Assembly: GCA_950295325.1 (NCBI GenBank)
Contig: OX485804.1
Location: 1,180,001 to 1,244,000 of the forward strand
Length of the DNA stretch: 64,000 nucleotides
Reading direction: 5' to 3'
From: Polytrichum commune
Taxonomy: Eukaryota; Streptophyta; Polytrichopsida; Polytrichales; Polytrichaceae
Shown here in pieces: positions 37,398 to 49,964 of this stretch. Under the pieces are notes generated by a model that searched no databases, was not told where the DNA came from, and saw nothing but the letters and a program-made list of their open reading frames with translations. The first letter of the stretch is position 1, and each line of letters begins with the position of its first letter. Position numbers and translations under genes: made by a program.

Positions 37398-38412
37398 CAA
37401 TTAGGGTTTGGCGCTCCTTCCTCCTCCCTCCCCTCCATTTTTAGCTCCTCTGTTTTCTCTCCCGTAATCCTTGTAACTTACCATCCTAAGTTACAACCTT
37501 TGCAATCTCTTCCCCCTTTCCTAAGTTTCACCTCTAAACCATCCGCTCCCTAATTTGGTTACCTTACCTTTGACCGCCTCCTATGGTTTCCTCAACACAC
37601 ATCATGTCATAAAAGCAGCGATCTAGTTCTCAATTATGGAACTCGAACAATTATCTGAATTTTGGGTGTGAGATCTATGATATTTTATGTATATCAATAC
37701 AACTTTGTATTGAAATTATCGTTTGTGGTCTACTTCAGATTTGGAATTAACATCTACACCCAAGCGGGGTGGCCTCAATTAGGGTTTTGTGCTCCTTCCT
37801 CCTCTCTCCCTCCATTTTCAGTGCTCTCTACCACCTTGTTTTTGGGCCCTAATAATCATCATTGCAACTTATCATCCTATAACTTTTGCATTTTTATTTT
37901 ATTTTTATTGCATTCTTTTACAAGACTTGGGACTTGGAAATCCATGTGAAGTGGCAAGTCCCAACTTCCATGCTCTCAATGGCTGAAATCGCAAGCATTG
38001 ACCTCAAGTGACTTAGGACCCGTGTGAATTGGCCCTAAGTAACCAAGGGTTACTTTAACCACCTCTAAATGATGGTTGACAAACTTCTTTTCATCAAAAA
38101 AAAAGTAGGTGATCGTCTCTAAATCTACCAATCTATTTGAACTTCGATATTTCATCTTCGTGTCCAAAACGTAGGTTTGGTTACCCTCTAAACGATGATG
38201 TCTAGTCCAAGTTCACCTAGATCATTATCTAATCGACCAATAACCCATGCCAATGGGTCGCAATTAGGGTTTGGTGCTCCTTCCTCCTCCTCCTCCCTCC
38301 TCCTCCCTCCTCCTCCTTCCTCCATTGTTTCTCCCTCTAACTAATCTTTGTAACTTAACCGTCCTACACCGCTTGCAATGTCCCCTTTCTTAAGTTTCAC
38401 CTCTAAACTCTA
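37398..38412. repeat. Three dispersed telo-box-bearing repeats
   Basis: Copies begin at 37398, 37776 and 38261 with 'caattagggttt(g/t)g'. Each continues 'gctccttcctcctc', 'cctccatttt', 'tgtaactta.c.tcct' and 'ttgcaat', and copies one and three also share 'aagtttcacctctaaac'. TTAGGGTTT is the reverse of the telo-box. Copy three has an expanded CTC/CTT tract (38278–38325). The repeats lie just upstream of the importin-5 promoter; they may be duplicated promoter or leader pieces. Confidence 0.7.
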
Positions 38413-40152
38413 ATCACCATGTATTCTAATAAAAGGTCAACTTTCACCACCGAGTCTTAATGGCTCTCTCGACTATGTAACACTTAGGCCGACGTGTGAC
38501 CTCCCTAGTATCTAACTTGATTTCCAACGCACTTTACAACTATGATTCACCCAATCATAAGTTAGTCGGGTATCCGAGGAACTAGATAACAATATTGGGA
38601 ACCTAGAGGATAGGTGTTAGGGTTGGCTTGTCATGCCCATTCAAGGTGTTCATATTTTATAGGAAACAATTTTATTCAAGGTCTTGGCACTAATTCAACC
38701 GTTCTTGAGATACCTTAGTACCTTTACCACTTCGGCCCTAATTAAACTATTTATGGGAAAACTTAGATTTTTAAATCTTTTTTAAATCTAAAATTATATA
38801 TGGAAATTTTCATTTTTTTGTTTAACCCATAATTCTCAAATATTAAATTATAAAACAAAACATTCATTTACCTATAAATAGTATAAATGATAAAGGTACT
38901 ACAGTACATCTCCTCTATGTTTCCTTGTTCTTAAACCCAATAATGGACCAATATCACTTTCTTGGATACCACTCGGATATACATATAATAAGAATTATGG
39001 TCAATGAGGATCTTTTCTAATTCTTCTCCCCGTTTGATGCCCAATGTGCAATTACTCCTACCTTATAAGTGATGAATTGTTGAATTGTAGTTTAAGTTTG
39101 GTAGGGCCCCCATGACCCTATATATTCAAACGGCATTTTCTCCCATTGAATATCACTAGGTTTCATGTATGCCAAATATTGACAAGTGAGGGCCTCGCTA
39201 GAATACCAACCAAACAAAAAGAAAAAAGAAAAGAAAAGAAAAAGGCATAGATTGACATAATTTTTTCAACTAAAATGGTTTTTTGAAAAATCTTCATTGG
39301 TTCAATGTGGCCAACATTATTCTTCATTGACTCCTGTGAATTATCTTGCAATTATTGGATGGCAGCCATGTAAGGTGGCATGGGACACTTGATAAAAATC
39401 GTTATTAGTCATTGATGGCAATATAATTAGAATGGCATATCAATATGATGCCACACTATATCAAATATGTTATGTACTTCTTCTTTTCAAAATATTTTAA
39501 TATTTATTGTGAAAGGTAAAAATAAATAAAATGAAGCGGTGTCAAGCTCTAGTCACAATTAAGATTGCCAACTCCTTTCCTCCGTTTTGTCTCCCACCTC
39601 ATTCCCCTTTCCCCACATACACTTGTATTATGTTATATTAAAAGTGGACCCTTAGGGCACAGTTCCATGTATCAACAAAGTTGGCAAAAACCAATAGATC
39701 ACAATAAATTATCCCTTCTCCGTATGGAAGTGCGCCATGCTAATTTTCCCCACGAACAACAAATGGTCAACACAGTTGTAGGGGATAGTTGAAGTTGAGG
39801 GATAGGGATCAACCTCTCTTTTCCAAAACTTGGAATTGACTCTCGTCTGAGTGGAGGAAAAACTTGATTTCTCATATTTGTGTTGGTGTAGACCCAAAGA
39901 TGTTGTATTTTCATGGTGCAAAATTCTTGTTCTTCAGACCTTACCCGACGTGTTTCAAAATCTATGGACTTCTATTGATTTTTCTTGCATCTCAAGATTA
40001 AAATATTTTAAAAAAAAATCAATCAATCTAGCCATGCAATGTTCAAAGTGGGTAAGTGTGAGGATGGCCACAATCCAACTTGCATGTTGGACAATGAGAC
40101 AAATCCACTATCTTACATGGAAGTGCTCGCCCAAGAGGGTGCTTCAAGATAC
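38413..40152. other. AT-rich spacer, no gene seen
   Basis: No supported gene. Bases about 39360–39470 ('catgtaaggtggcatgggac', 'agaatggca', 'tgccacactatatcaaatat') are a further copy of the unit tandemly repeated at 61791–62265. Confidence 0.5.
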
Positions 40153-40475
40153 TACACTAAATATTGTATTAAGTGTCACCAATTCTATTTGTCTTGCTCG
40201 ATACTAATCGTAAACCCCCGATGCAGTGTCACCAACACTAAATGTAAATCTGACATTTATTTGTGTCATTCTTTGTGTAAAGAACATTGAAGAAATATAG
40301 ATTTACAATGTTGCACAGATTGTCACTTACTAAGTGATTTTCCATCCAAATTTTAATCACCCATGATAATATTTCATAACACGAATGCTAGGATGTAGAA
40401 TATACCAAACTTTGTTTCAATAGTTGGGTAAGCTAGTGGATGAACTGGAAGTAAGTTGGGAAACAATATTCTTAC
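40153..40475 (-). mobile_element. MITE copy, palindromic-TIR family, one end lost
   Basis: Starts with 'tacactaaatattgtattaa' and runs in reverse orientation to the copy at 25611–26007. Matching words include 'gtcaccaattctatttgtct', 'gtcacttactaagtgatttt' and 'acccatgataatatttcat'. It fades near 40475 before the second terminal repeat. Confidence 0.6.
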
Positions 40476-41783
40476 CGATTCACAATTGTTAACCAAATGA
40501 TCCAATTCACGATCCTATCCAACAACTTGAAGTGTATGTGGAGTTGGAAGGGGGCATGCTATCATGTGAGTGGTGAGTGTTAAGAAGAAAATGTTAATGA
40601 CAATACATGGACTAATATCATATAATCGTGATTTTTTTGCAATGAAAAGATGAGCCATGTACATGGGTATGGATCACTTATATGGTTATTATAGTCACCA
40701 ATCAAATTTGTTTGCATTTTAGAGTGTATAGTCGTGATCAATTTAGTGTTACCAATTGCCAACACATTTAAAGGCAGCAAATGAAACCATGTATGAAAAT
40801 TGGACAATTGACTTGAATAATATGTTTGATGAAATGATGAAAGGGAAGATATCCATTGTAGGCCTACGTATCTTAGCTTAGACCACCTATACACGGTCCT
40901 CAAACAAATGCTTGAGATCATTTGTTACATTTGAATGCAAGCATCTTCAAGTGGGATTCACCCCCCTGTGGATGTAGGCACTACACCTATAAGTGTCCCA
41001 TTGGCTCAACCTAGGACCATATATAGGAAAATGGGCTCAATTCACATGGCATCAAAATAGCTTTTCTTTTTCATTTATTTTCAATGGGATAAATAATAAT
41101 AAAAGAATGTAGTCTTCTTTTTATATATTTGGTTATACAAAAGGCATCCCAAAGTCAAACTCCGATAATATTTTATCATGGGAGGGTTGGTGTGACAAGG
41201 TACTAGACAATACGGACTTGTTTGAAGACATATAATTGATAAGTACATGTTGGGTGTGATGGTAAGGCTTGGAGATTGGAGTCTATATCCTAGAAGTTTA
41301 GACTTAGAACTCAAGGCTTCAAATTCGATTTTGTATTGGTTTTAGATTTTGGATGTGACATATGGCCCCCACATATCGACACGAGCATAAAACCCTCCAT
41401 CAATTTTTGGGTTCATTAGCTTCAAAGGGTAAGTCGAAAACATCCCTTTCATGAACCAATTAATCTATAGGGCCGGGAGCTTTGAAAGGATGGAAAGTGC
41501 AGTAAACAATCCTCTTCATGTGGGTGGAGAATTAGTGTGAGCCACACTAATTGTCTCACTAAGGTGGAAATAACATGGGCCCGAGACCATGGTTGTTCCC
41601 CTAAATTTTTCAAGATTTTGAACCAATATCTTAAATGAAATAAGATACTCATCTTATATCAAAAGTTGGATACATTAAAATAATCACCCGCGTCAACTCT
41701 AGGGAAAAACAATAATTGTGGCTCAAATTGATAAAGATTTGGCGTGGTTTAAAAATTAACGTGGCCCACACTAATAGGAGTGT
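40476..41783. other. Spacer, no gene seen
   Basis: Nothing supported. A short perfect palindrome with 10-bp arms, aattagtgtg/cacactaatt, lies at 41531–41553; related 'agtgtg(a/g)gcca' words recur near 26100, 41765, 51818 and 61388. Confidence 0.4.
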
Positions 41784-42416
41784 TTGGTGTATTATTGTAG
41801 TGAGATTCTTAGATCTATTGTTGACAAACGGAAACATTTCCTTATGGATGAAACTAATCCTTGGTGGCATGTGATTTGGCATAAAAATCAGGATTGCAAA
41901 GAAGTTATCTTTCTTTGGTTTGTTATCCACAAAGTGGTTGCGGTCAACGAATGGAGAGGTAAAATTTCAAATGAGGTGGACAAGAGTTGTTATCATTATG
42001 GGCCCCCAAGTGTAGAGTTGAAGAAACGCAGATTTTATGATTGCGTGTTAGTGCAATATGTCTAGAGGTATGTTGCTAACATCATGTGGCAAATCCATGT
42101 TAAACACACTAACACCGGGCCATGGAAGTATTTTTCTATGCTACAATTCCTCTTTGATAGGGATATTCCAGAACATCTTAAGAAATACCATAGGATTTGG
42201 TTCTTCCTTTGTAGTGGGCTTACATGGATTAATTGGATGCATCAAAATGATACGATTTTCAATTCCATTCACTGGCATGTGGAGAAAACACACCAACATG
42301 TATGGTATGCTCTCTTTGACTATGGGAGGGTTGAGTGGCAAAAGACCCTTAAAGTTCTTGAGATAGCACATCATGTTGCTTATGATGATGTTTTGGAACA
42401 CTTTGATTTGGTGTAA
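41784..42416 (+). pseudogene. Retroelement zf-RVT-like C-terminal relic, one stop
   Basis: One reading frame of 210 codons is open except for a TAG at 42063–42065. The start is not an established initiator. The N-terminal half resembles the zinc-binding segment following plant LINE-type reverse transcriptases ('VIFLWFVIHKVVAVNEWRG', then Cys and His spaced as 'CYHYG...KRRFYDC'). The second half has 'RIWFFLCSGLTWINWMHQND' and ends in 'HFDLV'. No catalytic reverse-transcriptase part was found nearby. It is probably a remnant of a different LINE from the one at 22388–24700; the domain call rests on pattern only. Confidence 0.5.
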
Positions 42417-42599
42417 TGTGCCACATGCCTTATCGCCACTAGGAGTAATTTAGTAGAATCATGGAGGTTTAGACCCAGGACGGGTATTATCACTTGATGC
42501 CCCGTGGGCCCTTGAATGGGTTTTCCCCCATGGCGATTTTATCTCTAATTACCTTTTTGCAATTAGATTAATTTAAATTTATATCCCCCAAAAAATTCT

Positions 42600-42720
42600 T
42601 GACTTGGATTTGCTAACCATCTTGTATCAATCGTGTGTTTCATATATCCAAGAGAAGTGGGCTACAGGGAAGAAAAAAAAAACCAATCAAGACACATCTA
42701 CCTTATGTGAACATGAACGC
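42600..42720 (+). repeat. 3' fragment of the 350-bp dispersed repeat
   Basis: 'gacttggatttgctaaccat', 'gtgtgtttcatat', 'agaagtgggc' and 'catctaccttatgt' match the ends of the copies at 49155, 49965 and 59385. Confidence 0.55.
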
Positions 42721-42879
42721 ACATCATAAGTTACAGTTTTCATGGTATCCGTATAGGTTTGTCATAAATGTGGATAGGTCATGTCAACCCTAAATCGAGA
42801 AGGAGTCCCTTTTGTGAGTGAGTATCCTACACTACTCATTAATACTGCCTATAATTCAATGATCGTGTTTTTTCAATTA

Positions 42880-43440
42880 GGGCTGGTTTACACCATGGAC
42901 CATGGAAGATGGTCGTTTTCCATGGTCTAACTTGATGGTCCAACTTCCATGGTCCGATTCCTTAAAAAATAAAATCTACAAAGCCTTTGGGCCCCTCACT
43001 AGGTGTAACATGAATGTGGACCAAGATGAATGACCATGCTCCAAAATATGAATGTGTTGATTTTTTTGGTATATGTCCAAAAAGGGAAATTTTGAAAAAA
43101 TTAAAGTTAACCATTCTTTTGTCTTTGTTTTGTCTTCATCTTCTCTTCCCCAAATAAAAATTTCATTAAAATTTGATTATAACGGTATTTCTTTGCCACG
43201 GGCCTTTGCATTTTTCAACCAGACCGACTCTTTTGCCTTTCCCACCGCAAAACTCGTTGAAGCATGTCAGTGGGTGATGTGGGCCATAAAAATATGTCTT
43301 TTGGGGACCTTGAACTCCATGGTCACTCTAACGTTTTTTCTTTGGTGTAAACTGAAGTGGTCTCAAGACAAGTTCAACATCCAATCGCAAATTCTACATG
43401 GCCTTGGGATGACTTCATGGTCCATGGTGTAAACAACCCC
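42880..43440. mobile_element. Tourist-like element, 27-bp inverted ends
   Basis: The left end 'gggctggtttacaccatgga' and the reverse complement of the right end 'ggggttgtttacaccatgga' agree, then both continue 'ccatg.a'. Flanks are TTA (42877–42879) and TTG (43441–43443), close to the TTA site of the family. Multiple 'ccatgg' words make the ends self-complementary. 561 bp; the 119-codon frame at 43073–43432 shows no transposase motif. Confidence 0.7.
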
Positions 43441-46400
43441 TTGAAACCACGATCCAACACTACACTACAAAGGGACCAATTTGAAGCAAATTGAGGCAAA
43501 TTGAACCCCCAAAATACAAAAAGCCATTAAACCTATAACATTTCCAACCCCAAGGTGCAATAGCCTAATGTTGAGTAATGTTATGAACTTGCAATCATTG
43601 GGTGGCAATTGTAGTTAGGTTTCGACTATCACTTAAATCAATCAAAGAAAATAACCCATGAAACTAGATCTCATAGAAGACTGAGCTATTGTCTATAAAG
43701 ATTAATGTCACATTGGATTAAGGTTTTAAGAGCACGTTATGGTTATTTCCATTTCTTGTTCTCTTCTTCGTTAAATTAACTCACTCGTAAGGATTCATTC
43801 ATGCCTCCTCTACTGTATATGATTCCATCCTATCTTTTGGGACTCTCTATCACTCTAACAATTTGACCCGCTTTAGTCATGAAGTTCAATTGTTTGGCAA
43901 ATAGTCATTAGCTCATAATTAGGACAATACGTCCGGGGTGTTGTCTTTTGAGTAACCACATTGTCTTGCATTGTCGTGAATTATGCATGCGGTAATCTCA
44001 ATTTTAAGTTTTTTTAATTAACTTACAACCATCATGCAAGTCTTTGGAAATTGTAGTAAACACCTTTTTTTTTACGTAGATATGGTAGCTCAACTCAAAG
44101 ATTATCCACATAATTAATACAAAACAATGCACAATAATTAGGTTATAACTCTCATTTTATGCATTAATATGTTTACCCTCCAAGTGACTTGCATTGAGTA
44201 CAATCTTACTCTCGTTGGGTGAGGTATTTTTTTCTCTTATAGTATTGTCTTTGCAACATGTAGCCTACACAAAATATCCTATGGCCTCATCACTCTCACA
44301 TGCAAACTCTATGTCTTTTATTGGCAATGTGCGGTCAACTCATCTAAGCTATCATGGTGCTCACCACATGATAATGTCTCTTTGCTCTGTAAATAACTTC
44401 TCCTTCTGACATGGCTATAGCCCGTCAAATTTATGTAGTCATGACTCGGGGAGTTCAATGTGATAATATTAGAAAACAACGTGCGGGAAAATATAGGGTA
44501 ATTTATATTCACAAAAGGAAAAACTTAGAATTTTCTTAGAAGTAATATAGATGAGTATGTATGATAAAATTTGTATTATAAATAATATAGGCTTGATACA
44601 AATAACGCATATTTTTAAAATATTTGTAAAAATATACCGTAGGATTTAAGGATCCTAGGTTTTTTTTTAAATAGGGTGTCCTTTGTGTTCAGAGGTGGGA
44701 AGATTTTGGATGAAAAACTACGTCGATTAAATTGAAAAAATGGGATGAAAGATTGATGAGGGCGATGACGGATTCATGGGTTTAGGATTAAAGACATGCA
44801 TTATTTGTTGATTATATACTAATGTTCTTAAAAGCTAGGAATTGTTTTGCAAGATGAACATGACATCTTTCATTTGCTATGAACAATTTTGCTAGTGTTT
44901 TTAAATGCTAGAAACAATTTCTCAAGATAAATTAGAGATTGGTTGGTCTTGTGTATGTCTGCTTCAAGCAAGATGTTGTAGTATTAACTCTATACCCTTC
45001 TACATTATTACATGGACCCTATTTTTGCTTGCTTTGTTGTTGGTGTTTTAATTGTTTTTTTTACACTCAGTATCGTTGTGTTTAATTATGCATGTAACTT
45101 GATTGAGGAACATGGGCTGATTTTGTTGTTTGAAACTGTTTATGAACACTCTTAATGTAAAACCTTGTTGTGCCTTGGATTTTGGTGACTTAGTACTTTG
45201 AATGCTCTGAAACCCTTTGGAGCAGAATCAAATAATTATAATGAACATACCTAGCTTAAAATTATAGCTTCATCAAATTTAAAAGTAATTATAGGGTCAT
45301 TTAAAAAACAAGAAATTAGCAAATTATATAATAATATGGTACAAAAAATTAAGGATGGATAATTAAACACCCCTTGAATAAATACCCTTGTCACGCCCGT
45401 GTATGCATATATACATGTCTAGTGAACTCCCTGAGAGTCATGATTGTACCCATCTCAGGCCTCTCAGTCTCTTCCTCTCTTACTCATGCTAATTTCTCTC
45501 CATTCCTTTGTAGGGATTGAATTCTTCTCAACTCACCCTCTCTCTAGCCATTGCCTAATCTTTAGGTGGCTATGGCCTTTTCGCAAGATCTTCAATCTCT
45601 CTATTTTTTTGTTTCACTCGGTTATATGTCTTTTATTTCCCATGCATAAATTACTTGCTTCTTGACCTTTCATTGGTCACATACTTACACGTCCTTACCT
45701 CCTCTCGCATGCTCAACATGCTAAACAACTTACATGCTTATCAACGACTGACTCTATTACCTCTTACATTCAAACTCTCTTTTTGGTTATCGCAAGAGTT
45801 GGTTATTTCTAGATCACTTTGATCCTCAAAGTTCTATTACACCCATTTGTCTCCTTCACAAATTGCCCATGCCCGGTAATTCACTTAGTCAAGTTGACTC
45901 AATCTTGGTTTCTCAACCCTCAACTACTCAATGGCATAAATCTTCCTCTTATAGTATTGCTTGTTTTAATTCTCTTAATCATGATATTCATAGACATTTG
46001 TTCTTCCTTCTTAGGTTCCAACTTTCTTCTACTTGGCATGTCGTCCAAATGCACTAGACTTCAACTCTAATAAGCTTCAAGCAACTTCACTCACACTTTG
46101 ACAAATGACTGGGTTAAACAAATTCTCATAGCCACTATTCAATCACATCCAAGATATTACTTCTCATTCTCTCCGAATCACATAACAACAACCATCAAAT
46201 TAAAGTTCCACTTCAAAACATCAAGACCATTGCACAACAAAGGTATTTATTCTTCATATCAAAGTTCAAAGATTCAAGAATCCGAATCACTCGGTTCTAT
46301 ATCATCCTATTGTTTTTTCTCTCAAGTATCTCACTTTGGAGAATGCCTATCTTTGGACTCAATCATTGAGTTCCTACCACTTGGTAAAGTTTCTTTGCTT

Positions 46401-46939
46401 TATCGCTACAAGACTATGCAAGATTCTACAAGTGAAAAATAGCCTCCTCATGACTTCCCTAGCCTCCTCCTTATGGTGCCGAGGAAGGGAAGGAGACGGT
46501 TACAAATTATAACTTATCCTTAACGGCAATTGCTTTGGCTTTCCATTGTGGATGTCTATCCAACCGCCAATCACCGGACAAAAGCCATTAAAACTTAAAA
46601 TTTATCAATTTCTGCTAGGCCATGGCCCAAAAATGTTGTTTACAATAACCATAAAAGGATGTATAGTACAATCTAATGACATGTGAAAACACGGTCGGTT
46701 CATAACTTGTACATAACCTAAACGTCCTATATATCAATATGAGTTCATGCACTCATGATGTTTTTGCACAATGATTGTGAACCGAAGACTTGTAAATCAT
46801 GGTGGTAGTTGGTGACAAGACAGGCCTAGTATATACATATATATAAAAGGCTTAACAAATGGTGTTCATGTCACATGTGGCATTTTAATTTGATTGGCTA
46901 AGGCTAGACACCTCACCTACAATATATGGGTTTTCATCA
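43441..46939. other. Spacer; pyrimidine-rich block at 45420–46440
   Basis: No gene was recognised. From 45420 to 46440 the plus strand is markedly C/T-rich and carries a chain of overlapping plus-strand frames (45444, 45819, 45863 and 46098 to 46442, the last 114 codons). They look like one decayed reading frame. No family could be named. The rest is AT-rich. Confidence 0.4.
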
Positions 46940-47005
46940 TTAATTGGTCCCACTAGTCTTTTGGCTTCTTGAACTTTAAAATCAATTTCATCCAATTCAT
47001 TTCAA
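46940..47005 (+). mobile_element. LINE tail remnant
   Basis: 'agtcttttggcttcttgaac' followed by 'tttaaaatcaatttcat' matches the LINE 3' tail at 10504–10552, 48958–49010 and 22388–22447 (minus strand). Confidence 0.6.
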
Positions 47006-47580
47006 TTGAGTTGGGTCTATACCACTATTACATGAGGCAAAAACGTAAACAATTCTATTATAACATGTAGGTCCCTAATTCTAGATAGTTTAATCTCGTA
47101 ATTAGCATTAGAGACCATACACTTGAGATGAATAAACCAAAACCTAAGGAGATTTCGTTTTTACTATACCTTCATAACAATGGTGTGAGGCCCAACTCAA
47201 AGAGGTGGGCATCTACACCTTGGCCGATTCGATTAACACAATTGATGTCGCCCCAATACAACTCGGAAATGAATACCCAAACATGAGGATCTACACACCA
47301 AAAGTGTCAATTAAGGTTGTTTTGGGAAACCATTATTTGTGAATTGCCATGTGAACATGGTCTGATCACTTAACATATTTATGAGTTTAAGGTGTTTACA
47401 TTAGAGTCCAAAACCAAATAATTTATAATGCTGAGCAATCCTATTGGTCAAGATTTTAAAACTGGACCCAAGGAAGTTACATTAGGCTGTGTGTCCCAAA
47501 TATAAGGATATGAAGTGTCGCTCATCTTAACATTATTAAGCCTACCCTCCCTTTGTAAAGGGGGATGGACAATAGGCTTA

Positions 47581-48178
47581 GGGCCACTTCACACACAAGG
47601 ATGAAGGCCCATGACCATGGTAATGTAACAAGCTCTCATTGGTCGAAAAGGTGGAGACCGTCCAAGTTCACTTCACACTAGGAGGTGAAGGCCTCACGGC
47701 ACAAAGAAAAGTTCATGGATGAAAAGTTTGCATGGAGTCCTACATGGTAGGTTGTGGATAAGGTTGCATAGTCTGTCGGAATTTGCGTCAGGCCCACCTC
47801 TAAGAGGTGGGCCTGATGCAAATTTCAGGAGACCATGATTTTTTTATTTTTTTAAAATTTTCTAGTAGGACATATTTCAGGACATATTGCAGGGAAGATT
47901 CCATAATAGATTCCAGTATTGACAAACACCACCAAGTAATTCTCTTAAATTATTAGAGTTTGAGACATATTATATTAAACCAAAATTCTCCCCTCTTTTT
48001 CCGCCAACAAAATATGCAATGGTCCCGCAACATGGTCCATTCTCACTTCACATTATGCTTGAGGGCCCGTGACTACATAAAACAACTTTCCCAACACCCA
48101 TGGTACGGCCTTTGGATGGGAGTCAAGGGTCCTCACCATTACAAGGTCACGGCTCTTGGCTCATGTGTGAAGTGGGCC
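47581..48178. mobile_element. Tourist-like element with internal 22-bp hairpin
   Basis: The left end 'gggccacttcacaca' (47581) and the reverse complement of the right end 'ggcccacttcacaca' (ending 48178) match; flanks are TTA and TTT. Inside, 47781–47824 is a loop-free hairpin ('tcaggcccacctct/aagaggtgggcctga'). The same hairpin core, more diverged, lies in the 52564–53057 copy. 598 bp, no transposase. Confidence 0.65.
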
Positions 48179-48439
48179 TTTATAAGCTGGCATATTGGAT
48201 CAGTAAGTTGGTTTTGTTCCAGCTGCGAGTCTTGAGAGTTCACAACAATTGTTTGTGTTGATGACCTGCCCACTGGGCATGCAAACCCACATGGGCTCTG
48301 CCCAACAACCCCACACTATACCTTGATATTTTAATTCATTATGTGATTTTTGATTGATCATTGCATCCGGGTTTCAATCGAAGTATATCATGGGGTCTAT
48401 ATCTCATTGGGAAACCCACAACAACTCAACAACATCAAA

Positions 48440-49012
48440 ATTGCATTAGATGATAACAACAAGGCTTTTGGTTGTTGTTAAAGAATGGAAATATTTCCAT
48501 CTCTCAAGGAAGAAACTAGACGACCTCCACCTCAAGGATGTTTTTCAAATAAAAATGTGAATTGTACTTAAAGAAACCATTGACACCACCACAACGCAAG
48601 GTCATTCATGCTTATTGCACCTCAAACCATAGACTGGCAATTAAAACTCGACAGTGGTTGACTATCCCTATCTATAGAAGATAATAGACTATGCTACTTT
48701 TGCTCTTACAATGTAGTTAACAATGAGGCGCATTTTGTGTTGGAGTGTTCCCTATATGACCCCATTAGAGTTACGTTTCCATCAAAAATTGAGAATGTGG
48801 TTTTGGGGAGCCTCAAGTCTTTCTTTCAATTGGATCATCAAGCTGAAATTAATCTCTAGTGCATTCCGCCACTCTAGGGAATTAGCTGGTTTGTAACCAT
48901 CATGAACTTGATTTTTGGTGCAAATGTTAAAATCAATATAAAAATAAATGGTTTTTAGTCCCATTAGCCTTTTGGCTTCCCATACTCTAAAATCAATTTC
49001 ATTTCACTCTAT
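48440..49012 (+). mobile_element. LINE 3'-end fragment
   Basis: The plus strand gives broken 'LAIKTRQWLTIPI', 'NEAHFVLECSLYDPIR' and 'NVVLGSLKSFFQLDHQAE', then the tail at 48958–49012. 'atttccatctctcaaggaag' near 48491 matches the minus-strand LINE near 23567–23597. Same family, 5'-truncated and full of stops. Confidence 0.7.
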
Positions 49013-49154
49013 GTTCACGGTGAAGTTGTCAAACCTTGCCACTTGAGTTGGTTGGAGCTGGAAGTGAATAGACATGGGCCGAAGGAACATATGAGTAGTT
49101 TTTCAATCAAGATGTATATAGGTAGACCACTTAATTCAACTACTTATCTTGGTG

Positions 49155-49505
49155 GGACACATTTATTTGAGTGGTATGTGGTTTGGTGTGGCTCCAAGAA
49201 CGGATATAAAAAATACATATATTTATAAGAGATTGAATTGCATGCTCAAAATATGATAATTGTTTTTAGCTCGATAGTCAACCTAATTGGGGGCACTTGT
49301 AAAACCATTTGATGAGCATGAGAATCTTCACTTTGGTAGTGAATAATGTATTCATAGAAACTCCAAATATTGCGAGGAAAATGGGTACAACCTCGACTTG
49401 GTTTTGCTAACCACCTTGTACTATTTGGGTCTTTCATATCCTCATAGAAGTGGGGTATTTGGGAAAAATAAATATTTAAGACCCATCTACTTGATAGAAT
49501 GATTG
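49155..49505 (+). repeat. 350-bp dispersed repeat, copy 1
   Basis: Starts near 'tatttgagtggtatgtggtt' and ends near 'cccatctacttgatag'. It shares 'cat.ctcaa.atatg.taa', 'tcaatagtcaac', 'tgagcat..gaatcttcactt', 'atttgctaa' and 'agaagtgggg' with the other copies. Non-coding. No terminal inverted repeats seen. Confidence 0.65.
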
Positions 49506-49964
49506 GGTGGCTAAAACCCAAGGCCTTAACTCGGGTCCCACAAGAATATTGAGGTTAAGCTACTAAGGTTGGAATAGTGCTCAAATGGGCTTTGCCACTT
49601 GATTTTTGGTGCATCCTACCACTATGGTCCACCCAATCATAATACGGGTGTATGGAACCTATGGGAACCTAAGGGCTTGCCCTTGGAGGAGATAGGTGTG
49701 GTTTGCATTGTTCAAGGTGTTCACCTTTGAAAAGGAGGCAATATATCTTCAAGGTCCCTTAGATTTTTGTGATGCTGCTTCATGTTACATATAGAATTAG
49801 ACTAACTTGAAGATGAAGCAACACCAAAATTCACACCAGTGACGACATTTGAGTCACCTCTTCTTCTTTACAATTTTTCAATGTGGATGTAATTTTATAC
49901 AAGAGCTCCTCAATGTGACCTAAGTAAGACATGCCTTTATCGAACATAGCAATAATTTGAAACA

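Noticed and set aside
36883-37553. Long ORFs on both strands (168 and 147 codons)
   Set aside because: The sequence is GC-rich and low-complexity; the peptides are Pro/Arg/Gly-rich on either strand, as expected from composition in a promoter.
41255-41345. Possible tRNA-derived SINE (A-box/B-box-like words)
   Set aside because: The B-box-like 'cttcaaattcgatt' departs from GGTTCGANTCC and no second copy was found in the window.
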